A DNA stretch of 64,000 nt. It comes from Planococcus plakortidis. GTDB lineage: Bacteria > Bacillota > Bacilli > Bacillales_A > Planococcaceae. How positions within the stretch are numbered: the first letter of the stretch is position 1; each line of letters begins with the position of its first letter. A program made the translations under genes and the position numbers. The stretch is taken from NCBI RefSeq assembly GCF_001687605.2, contig NZ_CP016539.2, positions 774,501 to 838,500 on the forward strand, in the 5' to 3' direction. Shown piece after piece: positions 10,036-18,141 of the stretch. Under the pieces are notes generated by a model, which saw only the letters and a program-made list of their open reading frames with translations, had not been told where the DNA came from and did no database searches.

Positions 10036-10169
10036 AAAGCTGTTTTCAGCTGGCAGTGATGATGGAATAAAAGTATGGGATAGCTTGATTGCGAAAAAAT
10101 TACCCAAATCTTATCGCAGGAGGGATAATGGGGAAAGCAGAGTTGCGTTTCTATTAAAGGAGGATGCAC

Positions 10170-10784
10170 ATGGCACAGAAACTGACGATTTTCGGAGCAA
10201 TCGCTGTGTTTTTCTACGTTTTCCACGTCTTGCTTGGCGGATGGCTGTGGGAAGGTTACCGCCATCTGCATCAGCCGATCAGCGATTTGACGGCTCAAGG
10301 GGCGCCGGACCGCGGGATGTTGACGGCCATTACGTTTTTGTACGGTATCTGTTCGATTGTGTTCGCGGCGAGTGGCTATCTAGTCTTTAAACGCTTTGCG
10401 CCGAAAATTTCACGCGCAGGCATGCTGGTTTTTCTGGCGATGCATATCGTGTCGATTACGTATGGCTTGTTTCCTCAAAATGCCCCGGGAGCACCGTTGA
10501 GCTTTACCGGCGTGATGCATTTGGCGGTAACGGCATTGATCGTCCCGCTGACGATTCTGGCACCGCTGCTGATCGGGATTGGGTTGAGAAAAGACCATGA
10601 TTTCAAAGTATACGGACAGTATTCCATCGCAACAGGATTGTTCATCTTGATTGCCGGGGGAACGACCGCAATCTTTTTCGCCCAGGGCTGGCCGTATTTC
10701 GGGCTGGTTGAACGGCTCAATATTGGTGCGCTGCAGCTATGGATGCTCGTTAGTTCCCTTCTGCTTTTTACTATGAAACAATAA
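10170..10784 (+). CDS. DUF998-family membrane protein
   Basis: 204 residues, six predicted transmembrane helices. The opening (FYVFHVLLGGWLWEGYRHLHQPISDLTAQGAP) is typical of DUF998 proteins, whose function is unknown. AAAGGAGG occupies 10157-10163, overlapping an in-frame ATG at 10164, so the ATG at 10170 is the real start. Confidence 0.78.
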   Translation: MAQKLTIFGAIAVFFYVFHVLLGGWLWEGYRHLHQPISDLTAQGAPDRGMLTAITFLYGICSIVFAASGYLVFKRFAPKISRAGMLVFLAMHIVSITYGLFPQNAPGAPLSFTGVMHLAVTALIVPLTILAPLLIGIGLRKDHDFKVYGQYSIATGLFILIAGGTTAIFFAQGWPYFGLVERLNIGALQLWMLVSSLLLFTMKQ

Positions 10785-10821
10785 AGGTACCTGGAATCTA
10801 AAATCAAAGGAGCGACAGGAT

Positions 10822-10974
10822 ATGTTCTCGTTTTTCAAGAAGAAATGCGCGGTGTGCAAACAAAAAGCGCGGGAGCCACGGAAATACTATAACGATTGTG
10901 ATGAAGCGGTCGTCGTCTGTGCGCAATGCGCCATATACGCCGAACGGCGCGCGTTCCGGAAACGCAGTGCCTAA
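10822..10974 (+). CDS. 50-residue Cys-rich small protein, possible zinc knuckle
   Basis: Short ORF starting MFSFFKKKCAVCKQKA, with Cys at 9, 12, 26, 33 and 36. The two CxxC pairs suggest a small zinc-binding fold; the C-terminus is Arg/Lys rich (AERRAFRKRSA). AAAGGAGCGACAGG precedes the ATG at a usable distance and an intrinsic terminator follows 8 bp after the stop, which supports a real gene. Function unknown. Confidence 0.65.
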   Translation: MFSFFKKKCAVCKQKAREPRKYYNDCDEAVVVCAQCAIYAERRAFRKRSA

Positions 10975-10980
10975 ACGGAA

Positions 10981-11008
10981 AGCCTGCCGGGTCATCGGCA
11001 GGTTTTTT
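10981..11008 (+). terminator. Terminator after the 50-residue protein
   Basis: AGCCTGCCG, loop GGTCAT, CGGCAGG, then six T. Confidence 0.88.
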
Positions 11009-11074
11009 CTATATAAAAGGAGTTATATTTTCCGTTATAATTAAAAGAAACCGTGTATACAGAAAGGGACACTC

Positions 11075-12010
11075 ATGAACCATAAAATTGAACTTAAATC
11101 CGAAAATCTCCACTCTTCGTTCAATAAAGAATACAAACCGATTTTGACAATCCAATCAGGTGATACGATCGAAACGCGGACACCGGATATCCAATGGGGC
11201 TACTCAGCGCATCAGGATGAAGAACGGGTCATTTACAGTTCGCGCGAAAACGAAGAACAGCTCGGCCATCCGCTCATCGGCCCGATTGCCATTGAAGGCG
11301 CAAAGCCTGGAATGGTGATCGAAGTGCGCATTAACCAAAATGTGCCTGGCTGGTACGGGCGCAATTGGGCGGGCGGTACGCCGGCTTGGCAAAACGAAAA
11401 GCTCGGCATCGTGGACAGCGAACGCCTCCAAGTGGACTGGACGCTGGATCGTGAGCAGATGACCGGCAACTGCACAATGTCCGGCAGGCAATTCAGCGTC
11501 GCCTTGTCGCCGTTTCTTGGGCTCATCGGCCTGGCGCCTGGAGAGGCGGGAACGCACCGCACTTCGCCGCCGTACCGGACGGGCGGCAATATCGATTGCA
11601 AGGAACTGGTCGAAGGCAGCTCGCTGTTTTTGCCGGTCGAAGTGGAAGGGGCGCTCTTGTCGTTCGGCGATGGTCATGCGCTACAAGGCGATGGCGAGAA
11701 CTCCGGAACGGCAATCGAATGTCCGATGGATCTCGTCAATTTGACAGTCGTGCTCCATGAAGAAATGGAACTTGCCATGCCGAAAGCTAAAACGCCCGAC
11801 GGCTGGGTGACATTCGGTTTCGATGTAGACTTGAACGAAGCCGCAGCGACGGCTCTCGACGAAATGGTCGGCTTGATCCAGCAGTTTCATTCGCTATCAA
11901 AAACGGAAGCGGTGGCGCTCGCGAGCGTCGCTGTCGACATGCACGTCACACAGATTGTCAACGGCGTCAAGGGGGTGCACGCCATTTTGCCGCACGGTGC
12001 GATTCGTTAA
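11075..12010 (+). CDS. Acetamidase/formamidase family protein
   Basis: 311-residue member of the FmdA/AmdA family, which hydrolyses formamide or acetamide to ammonia and the acid. Family features: GPIAIEGAKPGMVIEVRI in the N-terminal half, LGLIGLAPGE, PPYRTGGNIDCKEL, the LPVEVEGALLSFGDGHALQGDGE block, and a C-terminal VTQIVNGVKGVHAILPHGAI. Start ATG follows AGAAAGGGACACTC. It stands alone and ends at a bidirectional terminator shared with the convergent citrate transporter. Substrate uncertain. Confidence 0.87.
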   Translation: MNHKIELKSENLHSSFNKEYKPILTIQSGDTIETRTPDIQWGYSAHQDEERVIYSSRENEEQLGHPLIGPIAIEGAKPGMVIEVRINQNVPGWYGRNWAGGTPAWQNEKLGIVDSERLQVDWTLDREQMTGNCTMSGRQFSVALSPFLGLIGLAPGEAGTHRTSPPYRTGGNIDCKELVEGSSLFLPVEVEGALLSFGDGHALQGDGENSGTAIECPMDLVNLTVVLHEEMELAMPKAKTPDGWVTFGFDVDLNEAAATALDEMVGLIQQFHSLSKTEAVALASVAVDMHVTQIVNGVKGVHAILPHGAIR

Positions 12011-12015
12011 ACAAT

Positions 12016-12060
12016 AAAAAATGCCAGGGAAGAGGAGTTGCCTCTTTCCTGGCATTTTTC
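12016..12060. terminator. Bidirectional terminator between amidase and citM
   Basis: AAAAATGCCAGG...AAGAGG pairs with CCTCTT...CCTGGCATTTTT; A-run on one side and T-run on the other serve convergent genes. Confidence 0.92.
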
Positions 12061-12062
12061 TA

Positions 12063-13385
12063 TTAGACGACGCCGACCAATACGGAGACAGCGAGCAAGA
12101 CGATGCTGAAGCCCCACATAATCGGAAGGGAGTAGCGGATATGGCGGCCCATCTCGAGCCCTGCCAAGCCAAGTGCGAGCCAAAGGGCAGGTGAGAACGG
12201 GCTGACGAATGTGCCGATGATATTGCCGATGATCATGGCGTAGGCAGCTGTCAGCGAGGACACGCCGGCGCCTGTGACGACTTGTTCGACAATCGGGAAC
12301 AAGGCGAAATAATAAGCGTCGGTACTGAGCAATAAATCGAACGGCACGCCGAAGAATCCGATGATCAAGTGCAGGTAAGGAATGACGAATGCCGGCAGGA
12401 TCGTGACCAAATCACTGGCGATCGAATCGAGCATCAAAGTGCCTTCCAGGATGCCGAGGAACGAACCGGCAGCCAAAATGATTGCCGCCATGAGAAGCGC
12501 ATTCGGCGCATGGTCTTTGATGCGATCCATTTGGTCTTTCATGTCCGGGTAGTTGAGCGGCAAGGCGATGCTGACGCCGATCATAAAGGCAAGGCCTGCT
12601 GGAATGACGCCCCATACGAGCACGCCGATGACGGCCAGCGCCAAGAGAGTGTTTGCCCATAAGAGCTTCGGCCGGCGAAGGGCGGCGGCTTTTTGTGACT
12701 TTTCGTCTTGAGCCGTCATATCGAGCGGGTCAGCTTCTTCGAAGATTTCCTTGTTAAAATCACCGCGTCTTGCGATGAGTCGCTTTTCACGCATTGCGAG
12801 CAAAACAGCCAGGGCGATCAATAGGATGAGCCCGATCACTTGGACTTTGATCAACGGGCGCCATAATTCGGTTACGTCCATGCCAAGAACGGCAGCGGTG
12901 CGGCCGAGCGGTCCAGCCCACGGCAGCATGTTCATGATGCTCGCCGAAGTACCGACCAGCAATAGCAGGAGGTAAGGGTTCATTTTCAAGCGCTTATAGA
13001 GCGGAAGCAGTGCTGGGATGGTGATCAGGAAAGTGGATGCGCCCGATCCATCAAGTTGGGCAACCGCGGCGATGACGACGGTGCCGACAGCGACAGCGAT
13101 GACGTTTCCTTTCGAGACAGCGATCATTTTATTGATCAATGGGTCGAACAAACCGACATCTTGCATGATGCCGAAGAAGAGAATCGCGAAGATGAACATG
13201 ATGACGACGCTGATGACCGATTCGACGCCGCTATTGAAGAAGTCGCCGATTTCCGCGAAGCTGAATCCTGCGACAAAGGCAGCCACAATCGGCACAAGCA
13301 CAAGTGCGACGATTGGCGTGATTTTATTGCTGATAAGAAGTGCCACAATGATGATAATCGTAAATAAGGCAATAATGCTTAACAT
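12063..13385 (-). CDS. citM: CitMHS-family citrate transporter
   Basis: 440-residue, ~12-helix secondary transporter of the CitMHS family, which imports citrate complexed with a divalent metal in symport with protons. Recognisable blocks: AQLDGSGASTFLITIPALLPLYKRL, MLPWAGPLGRTAAVLGMD and the C-terminal LLSTDAYYFALFPIVEQV followed by GTFVSPFSPALWLALGL. The two-component genes just upstream on the same strand are of the CitS/CitT type that activate citM in B. subtilis, so citrate induction is likely. Whether it is Mg- or Ca-citrate specific cannot be told. Confidence 0.9.
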   Translation of the reverse strand: MLSIIALFTIIIIVALLISNKITPIVALVLVPIVAAFVAGFSFAEIGDFFNSGVESVISVVIMFIFAILFFGIMQDVGLFDPLINKMIAVSKGNVIAVAVGTVVIAAVAQLDGSGASTFLITIPALLPLYKRLKMNPYLLLLLVGTSASIMNMLPWAGPLGRTAAVLGMDVTELWRPLIKVQVIGLILLIALAVLLAMREKRLIARRGDFNKEIFEEADPLDMTAQDEKSQKAAALRRPKLLWANTLLALAVIGVLVWGVIPAGLAFMIGVSIALPLNYPDMKDQMDRIKDHAPNALLMAAIILAAGSFLGILEGTLMLDSIASDLVTILPAFVIPYLHLIIGFFGVPFDLLLSTDAYYFALFPIVEQVVTGAGVSSLTAAYAMIIGNIIGTFVSPFSPALWLALGLAGLEMGRHIRYSLPIMWGFSIVLLAVSVLVGVV

Positions 13386-13450
13386 ACTGGATTCCCCCTA
13401 GGTGCAAAATAGCGCGGAGGATTATTTTGTAAACGCATACATATTGGCGC

Positions 13451-13505
13451 AAAAAATAAATCCCCCGGTTCAAGTTATAAATAACAACTTATCACAGAGG
13501 GATTT
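13451..13505 (-). terminator. Hairpin after the response regulator
   Basis: On the minus strand AAATCCCTC and an inner AAGTTGTTATTTATAACTT pair into a long hairpin closing with GGGGGATTT, followed by ATTTTTT. It separates the regulator from citM, implying citM has its own (regulated) promoter. Confidence 0.6.
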
Positions 13506-13558
13506 GAAAAATAAGATTATTCACTTAAGGCGACTAAAGAGCGTTTTGGGGGTTTTGT

Positions 13559-14268
13559 TCATTTTGTCCACGGGACGTAACGCCGTTCAGGACGGCCGAT
13601 TTCCCCGTAATTCAATTGCGCTTTCGCATCACCGCTTGCGACCAGATGCTCCAGGTAGCGCCTTGCGGTGGAGCGGCTGATGCCGACAGCTTTGCCGGCT
13701 TCCATGGCGTTGGCCCCTTCAGGTGGAGAAGCGTTCAAAAAGTCGCGGACGCCGTCCAAAGTCAATTGGTCGATGCCTTTCGGAAGCTCTTCGCCATTGT
13801 CTTCTGTTTGGGCCATTTGTGCAGCGGTCACGCCGAACAGGCGGTCGAGCTCGCTTTGCTGCCAGTCTCGCGGCTCAGTGAGCAACAACCGCTGATCACG
13901 GAAGCGTTCCAAGGCTTGCGCAAACCGCCCGAAGTCGACAGGTTTCAATAAATAATCGAATATGCCGCCGCGAACGGTTGCTGCAATCGTTTCAATTTCA
14001 TTGGCGGCAGTCACCATGATGATGGCGATTTGAGGATACTTAGTGCGGATTTCCCAAAACAGTTCCAGCCCGAGCGGTCGGGGATGAAGACATCGAGCAG
14101 GATCAGATCCGGAAGCGGCGCTGCCTTCTCTAAATAGGCCATGGCTTCATCTCCTGATTTGGCAATCGAGGCAGCTGCATACCCAGCGACTTGCCCGGCG
14201 AGTTCGGCGTTGATGCCGGCCACGCGGAAATCGTCTTCGATAATCAATACGTGAAGTGGTGTGTTCAT
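13559..14268 (-). pseudogene. citT: CitT-type response regulator, frameshifted
   Basis: Two frames together make one DcuR/CitT-like regulator. Receiver start: MNTPLHVLIIEDDFRVAGINAEL, phosphoacceptor Asp in LILLDVFIPDRSG. The frame breaks there; the +1 frame continues LELFWEIR...IAIIMVTAANEIETIAATVRGGIFDYLLKPVDF and then the C-terminal HTH (GKAVGISRSTARRYLEHLVASGDA...GRPERRYVP). One base is missing at about 14068-14071, in a short G/C run. This may be a true mutation or a sequencing error. The ATG at 14268 overlaps the kinase stop (ATGA), so the pair was translationally coupled. Confidence 0.85.
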
Positions 14269-15914
14269 GGGTGTATTCCTTCTTTCGGTAAAGTCAGTAC
14301 AAAACAAGCGCCTCCGAGTTCACTTTCTTCGATCAGCACTTCGCCGCCAGCCGCTTTGGCGAGGCGATTCGTCGTACTCAAGCCGAAGCCACGGCCAGCA
14401 GTACTTTTCGATGATGTGCCTTCATTAAAGATACCGCTCGCAATGGCCGGGGAGATCCCGGAACCGGAATCATCGATTTCAAAAATGATGTCATCTCCGA
14501 TATCGGTAAATGTCAGGGAGATGAGCCGCTCTGATATTGGCTGTTGCTTGACGGCTTCAAAGGCATTATCGAGCAAGTTGCCGATGGCGGTCAAGAGGGC
14601 TTGTCGCTGCGGTTCAGCTACAGCTTGCTGGAGGCTGCTATCCTCGCCGATTGTCAGCTGCACTTGCTGTTCACGTGCTTGATGGATCTTGCCGAGCAAC
14701 AAGCCGCTGATGAGCGGGTCTTTCACTTTGCCGATCAACTGTCGCGACCATTCGAGCTGGATATGATGTTCGGTCCGGATGAATTCAAGGGCGTCTTTTC
14801 TTTTGTCCAAATGAAGCAATCCGGAAATCGTATAGAGTTTATTCGAAAATTCGTGAGTTTGGGCGCGCAGCGCATTGGCGTATTGTTTTACTTGGGCAAG
14901 TTCTTTCGCCAACTGGTCGATTTCCGTTTTGTAGCGGAAAGTCGAAACCGCCCCGACCAATGCCCCTTCGAAATGGATCGGGCTTGAGTTGACGTAGACC
15001 GGATGCTCGCCGTAAAGCCGTTCCTGGTCGAAATGGCTCGTGCCGCTCGCCAAAATTTCAGGCAGATCGGAAGAAGGCAGCACTTCGGTGACCGGTTGGC
15101 CGATCAATGACTGTTCGTCTTTCTCATTTCCGAACAATAATTGCTTGGCCTGGTGATTGAGCAAAGTGATGTGGCCCAGGCGATTAACGGCGATGATGCC
15201 TTCATGGGTCGATTGCAGAATGGTTTCTTTTTGGAATAGCAGATGGGCAATTTCTTCGGGCTCAAGGCCGTGAAGTTTGCGCTTGATATACGAAGCAATG
15301 GCGATTGCCATCAAGAAAGCGACAGCGCCGATGATGAGCAGCATAAGCCAGACTTCCTGCGTATAATCGCCGATCAAGCTCTGGACGTCGGTCGAAAGAA
15401 AGCCGACTGAGACGACACCGATAATTTGCCCGTCGGAATAGATGGGCACTTTCGCGCGCAGCGAATCACCGAGGGTGCCGGCTGCTTTCGAGACATAGGA
15501 TTGGCCTTTATTAAGAGCCCGTTCGTTGTCTTCGCCGACCATCCGCCCGCCGATCTGTTCGGGATTCGGATGGGAATAGCGGATTTCTTCGCGGTTCCCC
15601 ACCACGATGAATTCCGCTTCGGTTGCTTGCTGCACGGGGGTGACGAGCGGCTGGATGACGGCTGCCGGGTCTGGTGCATCGAATGCTTCGATGATATCGG
15701 GGTTAAGGGCGATGGCTTCTGCGACACTGAGCGCTTGTTCCCCGAGCTGGTCTTCGGTCACGGTGCGCACAAAATAATTCGAAAACAAGCCGATCACCAA
15801 GAGAACCGCTGCGATCAACAGCGCAATCAAGGCGACCATTTTAGTTTTTAATGAAAGCGCACGGCCCGGTTCATCGTTCCAGCTGCGCTTCTTGGCTGTC
15901 TTTTGTAGAAACAT
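14265..15914 (-). CDS. citS: CitA/DcuS-type sensor histidine kinase for citrate
   Basis: 549 residues from ATG at 15914, which follows AAGGAGCC; an upstream in-frame start at 16196 has no such site. Order: TM1 (MVALIALLIAAVLLVIGLF), extracytoplasmic PASC sensor (~40-170), TM2 (EVWLMLLIIGAVAFLMAIAI), cytoplasmic PAS domain (ILQSTHEGIIAVNRLGHITLLN), the DHp helix with phospho-His in ALRAQTHEFSNKLYTISGLLHL, and an ATPase with the N box (GNLLDNAFEAV), DDSGSG and GRGFGLSTTNR. This family binds citrate or C4-dicarboxylates outside the cell. The partner regulator follows with ATGA overlap. Confidence 0.9.
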   Translation of the reverse strand: MFLQKTAKKRSWNDEPGRALSLKTKMVALIALLIAAVLLVIGLFSNYFVRTVTEDQLGEQALSVAEAIALNPDIIEAFDAPDPAAVIQPLVTPVQQATEAEFIVVGNREEIRYSHPNPEQIGGRMVGEDNERALNKGQSYVSKAAGTLGDSLRAKVPIYSDGQIIGVVSVGFLSTDVQSLIGDYTQEVWLMLLIIGAVAFLMAIAIASYIKRKLHGLEPEEIAHLLFQKETILQSTHEGIIAVNRLGHITLLNHQAKQLLFGNEKDEQSLIGQPVTEVLPSSDLPEILASGTSHFDQERLYGEHPVYVNSSPIHFEGALVGAVSTFRYKTEIDQLAKELAQVKQYANALRAQTHEFSNKLYTISGLLHLDKRKDALEFIRTEHHIQLEWSRQLIGKVKDPLISGLLLGKIHQAREQQVQLTIGEDSSLQQAVAEPQRQALLTAIGNLLDNAFEAVKQQPISERLISLTFTDIGDDIIFEIDDSGSGISPAIASGIFNEGTSSKSTAGRGFGLSTTNRLAKAAGGEVLIEESELGGACFVLTLPKEGIHP

Positions 15915-16000
15915 GTAGCAGGCTCCTTGTGGATAATTTCTGTAGACATCATACCATAGCGGGCAAGGCGTAGAGGGTGCAGTTCCATCAACCGGGCATG

Positions 16001-16035
16001 CAAAAAGCCTTGCCGGATGAATGGGCAAGGCTTCG
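16001..16035 (-). terminator. Terminator of the GntR-ABC operon
   Basis: Minus strand: AAGCCTTGCC, short loop, GGCAAGGCTT, then TTTTTG. It lies just after the permease stop. Confidence 0.9.
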
Positions 16036-16042
16036 GTAGATT

Positions 16043-16756
16043 TTACATTTTGATTGTGACGCGTTTGGTCAATAATCGCATCAACGAGAAAAGAAGCAGG
16101 ACTAGGATGGACGATCCGAGTGCTGTCAGCCAAAAATTTGCTTCGAGCGGGTCGTATGGCAGCCATTCCATTGCATCGGCCGTATTCGGTTTCCATAGAT
16201 AATCATTCAAGCCAAAGATGATGAATGATAAGGCGATAAAGCCGAAGCCGGCAATCCAGCCAAAGCGGTAATAGCCGATACTGATGATCCAACCGGCTAA
16301 ATAGAAAGTCAGAGTATTTAGGAACAGCGCAATCGCAGCAGCAAACCAGCCGCCTGTCGTCTCGAAAGCAGAGGCTGTATCCAACTCGACAGGCAGTGAG
16401 ATCGATTCAGCAAGCAAGTGTTGAAGACCGTTGATGACGAGTGGAACCAAGGTAGCGAATGCAGACAACGCGAGTGCTGCCAGGGCAGTGCCGAGATAAG
16501 AATCTTTGCGGCTGACGCCTTGCTGGATGTGGCGGCTCATGAATACATAAGCGGACATGATGCCGACGACCAACATGAAAATATTCACAGAATACTGGGA
16601 AAAGACGAAGAAACCTTCAATTTGATTGGTGTCGCCATTCAACCAAAACACTCTTATCACATGGATCGTCAAAAGAATGGAGAAAAACCACAAACTCCAT
16701 TTGAACATATCGGAAAAGACAGCGGCTGCAACTCTTCTATAGCGCGGGGATGTCAT
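16043..16756 (-). CDS. ABC-transporter membrane protein of a YtrA-type operon
   Basis: 237-residue protein with about six transmembrane helices (FSILLTIHVIRVFWL, VNIFMLVVGIMSAYVFM, ALSAFATLVPLVINGL, AAAIALFLNTLTFYLAGWIISIGY, AGFGFIALSFIIFGL, LGSSILVLLLFSLM). It is 1 bp downstream of the ATPase gene and is very likely its membrane partner. Such two-gene ABC systems with a GntR repressor often respond to cell-wall-active compounds; the substrate here is unknown. Confidence 0.78.
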   Translation of the reverse strand: MTSPRYRRVAAAVFSDMFKWSLWFFSILLTIHVIRVFWLNGDTNQIEGFFVFSQYSVNIFMLVVGIMSAYVFMSRHIQQGVSRKDSYLGTALAALALSAFATLVPLVINGLQHLLAESISLPVELDTASAFETTGGWFAAAIALFLNTLTFYLAGWIISIGYYRFGWIAGFGFIALSFIIFGLNDYLWKPNTADAMEWLPYDPLEANFWLTALGSSILVLLLFSLMRLLTKRVTIKM

Positions 16757-16757
16757 A

Positions 16758-17633
16758 TTATATTGCCTCCTCGGTTAAATGAATAAACAAATCTTGAAGT
16801 GAAACCGGCCCGATTTCAAGCCCTAGCGCACGTGCTTCTTGTCGTTTGGCATCGTCGAGTTCGCCATAGACCATGACGGATTTGGTCCCGCCCAACTGCT
16901 GTTCGTTCAAGCGTTTCATATCAGATGTGAATGCCTCGACTTGCTCGGCAGATCCCGTGATGGACGCGCCGTGTGCTGACACGGTTTCATAGGGCTCGTT
17001 CAATAACAATTTGCCTTGGTCGATAATGACGACATGGTCGAATAAATAATCCATTTCCGACACCAGATGGGTGGAGAGGATGAATGTGCGCGGATGCTCC
17101 GCTTGATCATTCAGCAATTCCTTGTAGAAAATTTCGCGTGCCGGTGCGTCCATGCCGAGATAGGCTTCATCGAAAATGGTCAGTGGCGCGCGGCTGGCAA
17201 GGCCGATCACGACGTTCATCGCCGATTGCATCCCTTTGGACAGTTTATTGACCGGCTTGTTAAGCGGCAGTTTAAAGCGTTTGAGCAACTGATCGGCAAA
17301 CTCCTGGTCGAAGTTCGGGCGGTAATAGGCAGCTCCTTCGACTAGCTTTTTCACTTTCTCGGTTTCTTCCTTATAGTCCTTATCGTAAATGAACGCCACT
17401 TGCTCCATCTTCTCGGGATTTTCGAACACCGGGGAGCCGTCGACAAGCACTTCGCCAGCCGTCGGTTCACGGAAAGCGGCGATCAACGACAACAAGGAGG
17501 TCTTGCCGGCGCCGTTTCGGCCGATGAGGCCATGGATTTTGCCTGCTTCCAATGTCAGTGTTACATCTTCCAAGGCTTCAAATTTTTTGAATTTCAATGT
17601 TACGTGATTGAGCTGGACTGAGGCTGCCATCAT
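16758..17633 (-). CDS. ABC transporter ATP-binding protein (YtrB-like)
   Basis: 291 residues. Walker A is GRNGAGKTS, the Q-loop is near VAFIYDKDY, the signature is degenerate (LSKGMQSAM instead of LSGGQ) as in YtrB-like ATPases, Walker B is LTIFDEAYLGMD, and the switch His is in ILSTHLVSEMDY. The start overlaps the GntR stop (ATGA); ATGATG gives two possible starts. It powers the membrane protein encoded next. Confidence 0.9.
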   Translation of the reverse strand: MMAASVQLNHVTLKFKKFEALEDVTLTLEAGKIHGLIGRNGAGKTSLLSLIAAFREPTAGEVLVDGSPVFENPEKMEQVAFIYDKDYKEETEKVKKLVEGAAYYRPNFDQEFADQLLKRFKLPLNKPVNKLSKGMQSAMNVVIGLASRAPLTIFDEAYLGMDAPAREIFYKELLNDQAEHPRTFILSTHLVSEMDYLFDHVVIIDQGKLLLNEPYETVSAHGASITGSAEQVEAFTSDMKRLNEQQLGGTKSVMVYGELDDAKRQEARALGLEIGPVSLQDLFIHLTEEAI

Positions 17634-18004
17634 GCATCACGCCCCTTCGTGGATTTGATCAATTCGATGATTTCTGCTTCCGTAATGCCGAGTTTTTCCG
17701 CTTCCTGGACCAGGCCAGTGACATAATTATCGACAAATGCCTTTTTCCGCTGCTGGACTAAAGTTTTCTTTGCGCCTTCTGCTACAAACATGCCAATCCC
17801 TCGTTTCTTAAAAAGTATGCCTTCGTCGACGAGCTGGGTGATGCCTTTGGAGACGGTTGCGTGATTGATTTTGTAAAAATTGACCAATTGATTTGTCGAT
17901 GGAGCTTGGTCGCCTTCTTTCAATTGATCGTTGACGATCTGGTCTTCGATCAATTCGCGAATCTGTAAAAACAGAGGCTTCGCTGAATCGGATGGGTTGA
18001 CCAT
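17630..18004 (-). CDS. GntR-family repressor, YtrA subfamily
   Basis: 124 residues: an N-terminal winged HTH (PLFLQIRELIEDQIVNDQLKEGDQAPSTNQLVNFYKINHATVSKGITQLVDEGILFKKRGIGMFV) and only a short helical tail, the YtrA architecture. These proteins repress their own ABC operon. A candidate operator palindrome lies between the gene and 18064. First gene of the three-gene operon; coupled to the ATPase by ATGA. Confidence 0.9.
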   Translation of the reverse strand: MVNPSDSAKPLFLQIRELIEDQIVNDQLKEGDQAPSTNQLVNFYKINHATVSKGITQLVDEGILFKKRGIGMFVAEGAKKTLVQQRKKAFVDNYVTGLVQEAEKLGITEAEIIELIKSTKGRDA

Positions 18005-18031
18005 GAAAACACCTCCTTGGGTGATTGGGTA

Positions 18032-18064
18032 ATATGGTTATATACTTGTGTGTATAACCATATA
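18032..18064 (-). promoter_or_regulatory. Candidate YtrA-type operator
   Basis: Imperfect palindrome ATATGGTTATA...TGTATAACCATAT lies 28-60 bp upstream of the GntR start, overlapping the expected promoter. Autoregulation is inferred from family behaviour. Confidence 0.6.
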
Positions 18065-18111
18065 ACGGTGAACGGATTTTGTCAATGAAGTTGCCGGAAA
18101 AATTTCGGGCA

Positions 18112-18141
18112 TAAAAAAGAAGCCGCACTAGAGGCGGCTTT
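18112..18141 (-). terminator. Terminator of nifS
   Basis: Minus strand AAGCCGC, 7-nt loop, GCGGCTT followed by CTTTTTTAT, immediately after the nifS stop. Confidence 0.82.

Noticed and set aside
12369..13401. Plus-strand open frames across the citrate transporter
   Set aside because: They lie antisense to a well-conserved transporter, have low-complexity Asp/His- or Thr/Met-rich translations and no ribosome binding sites.
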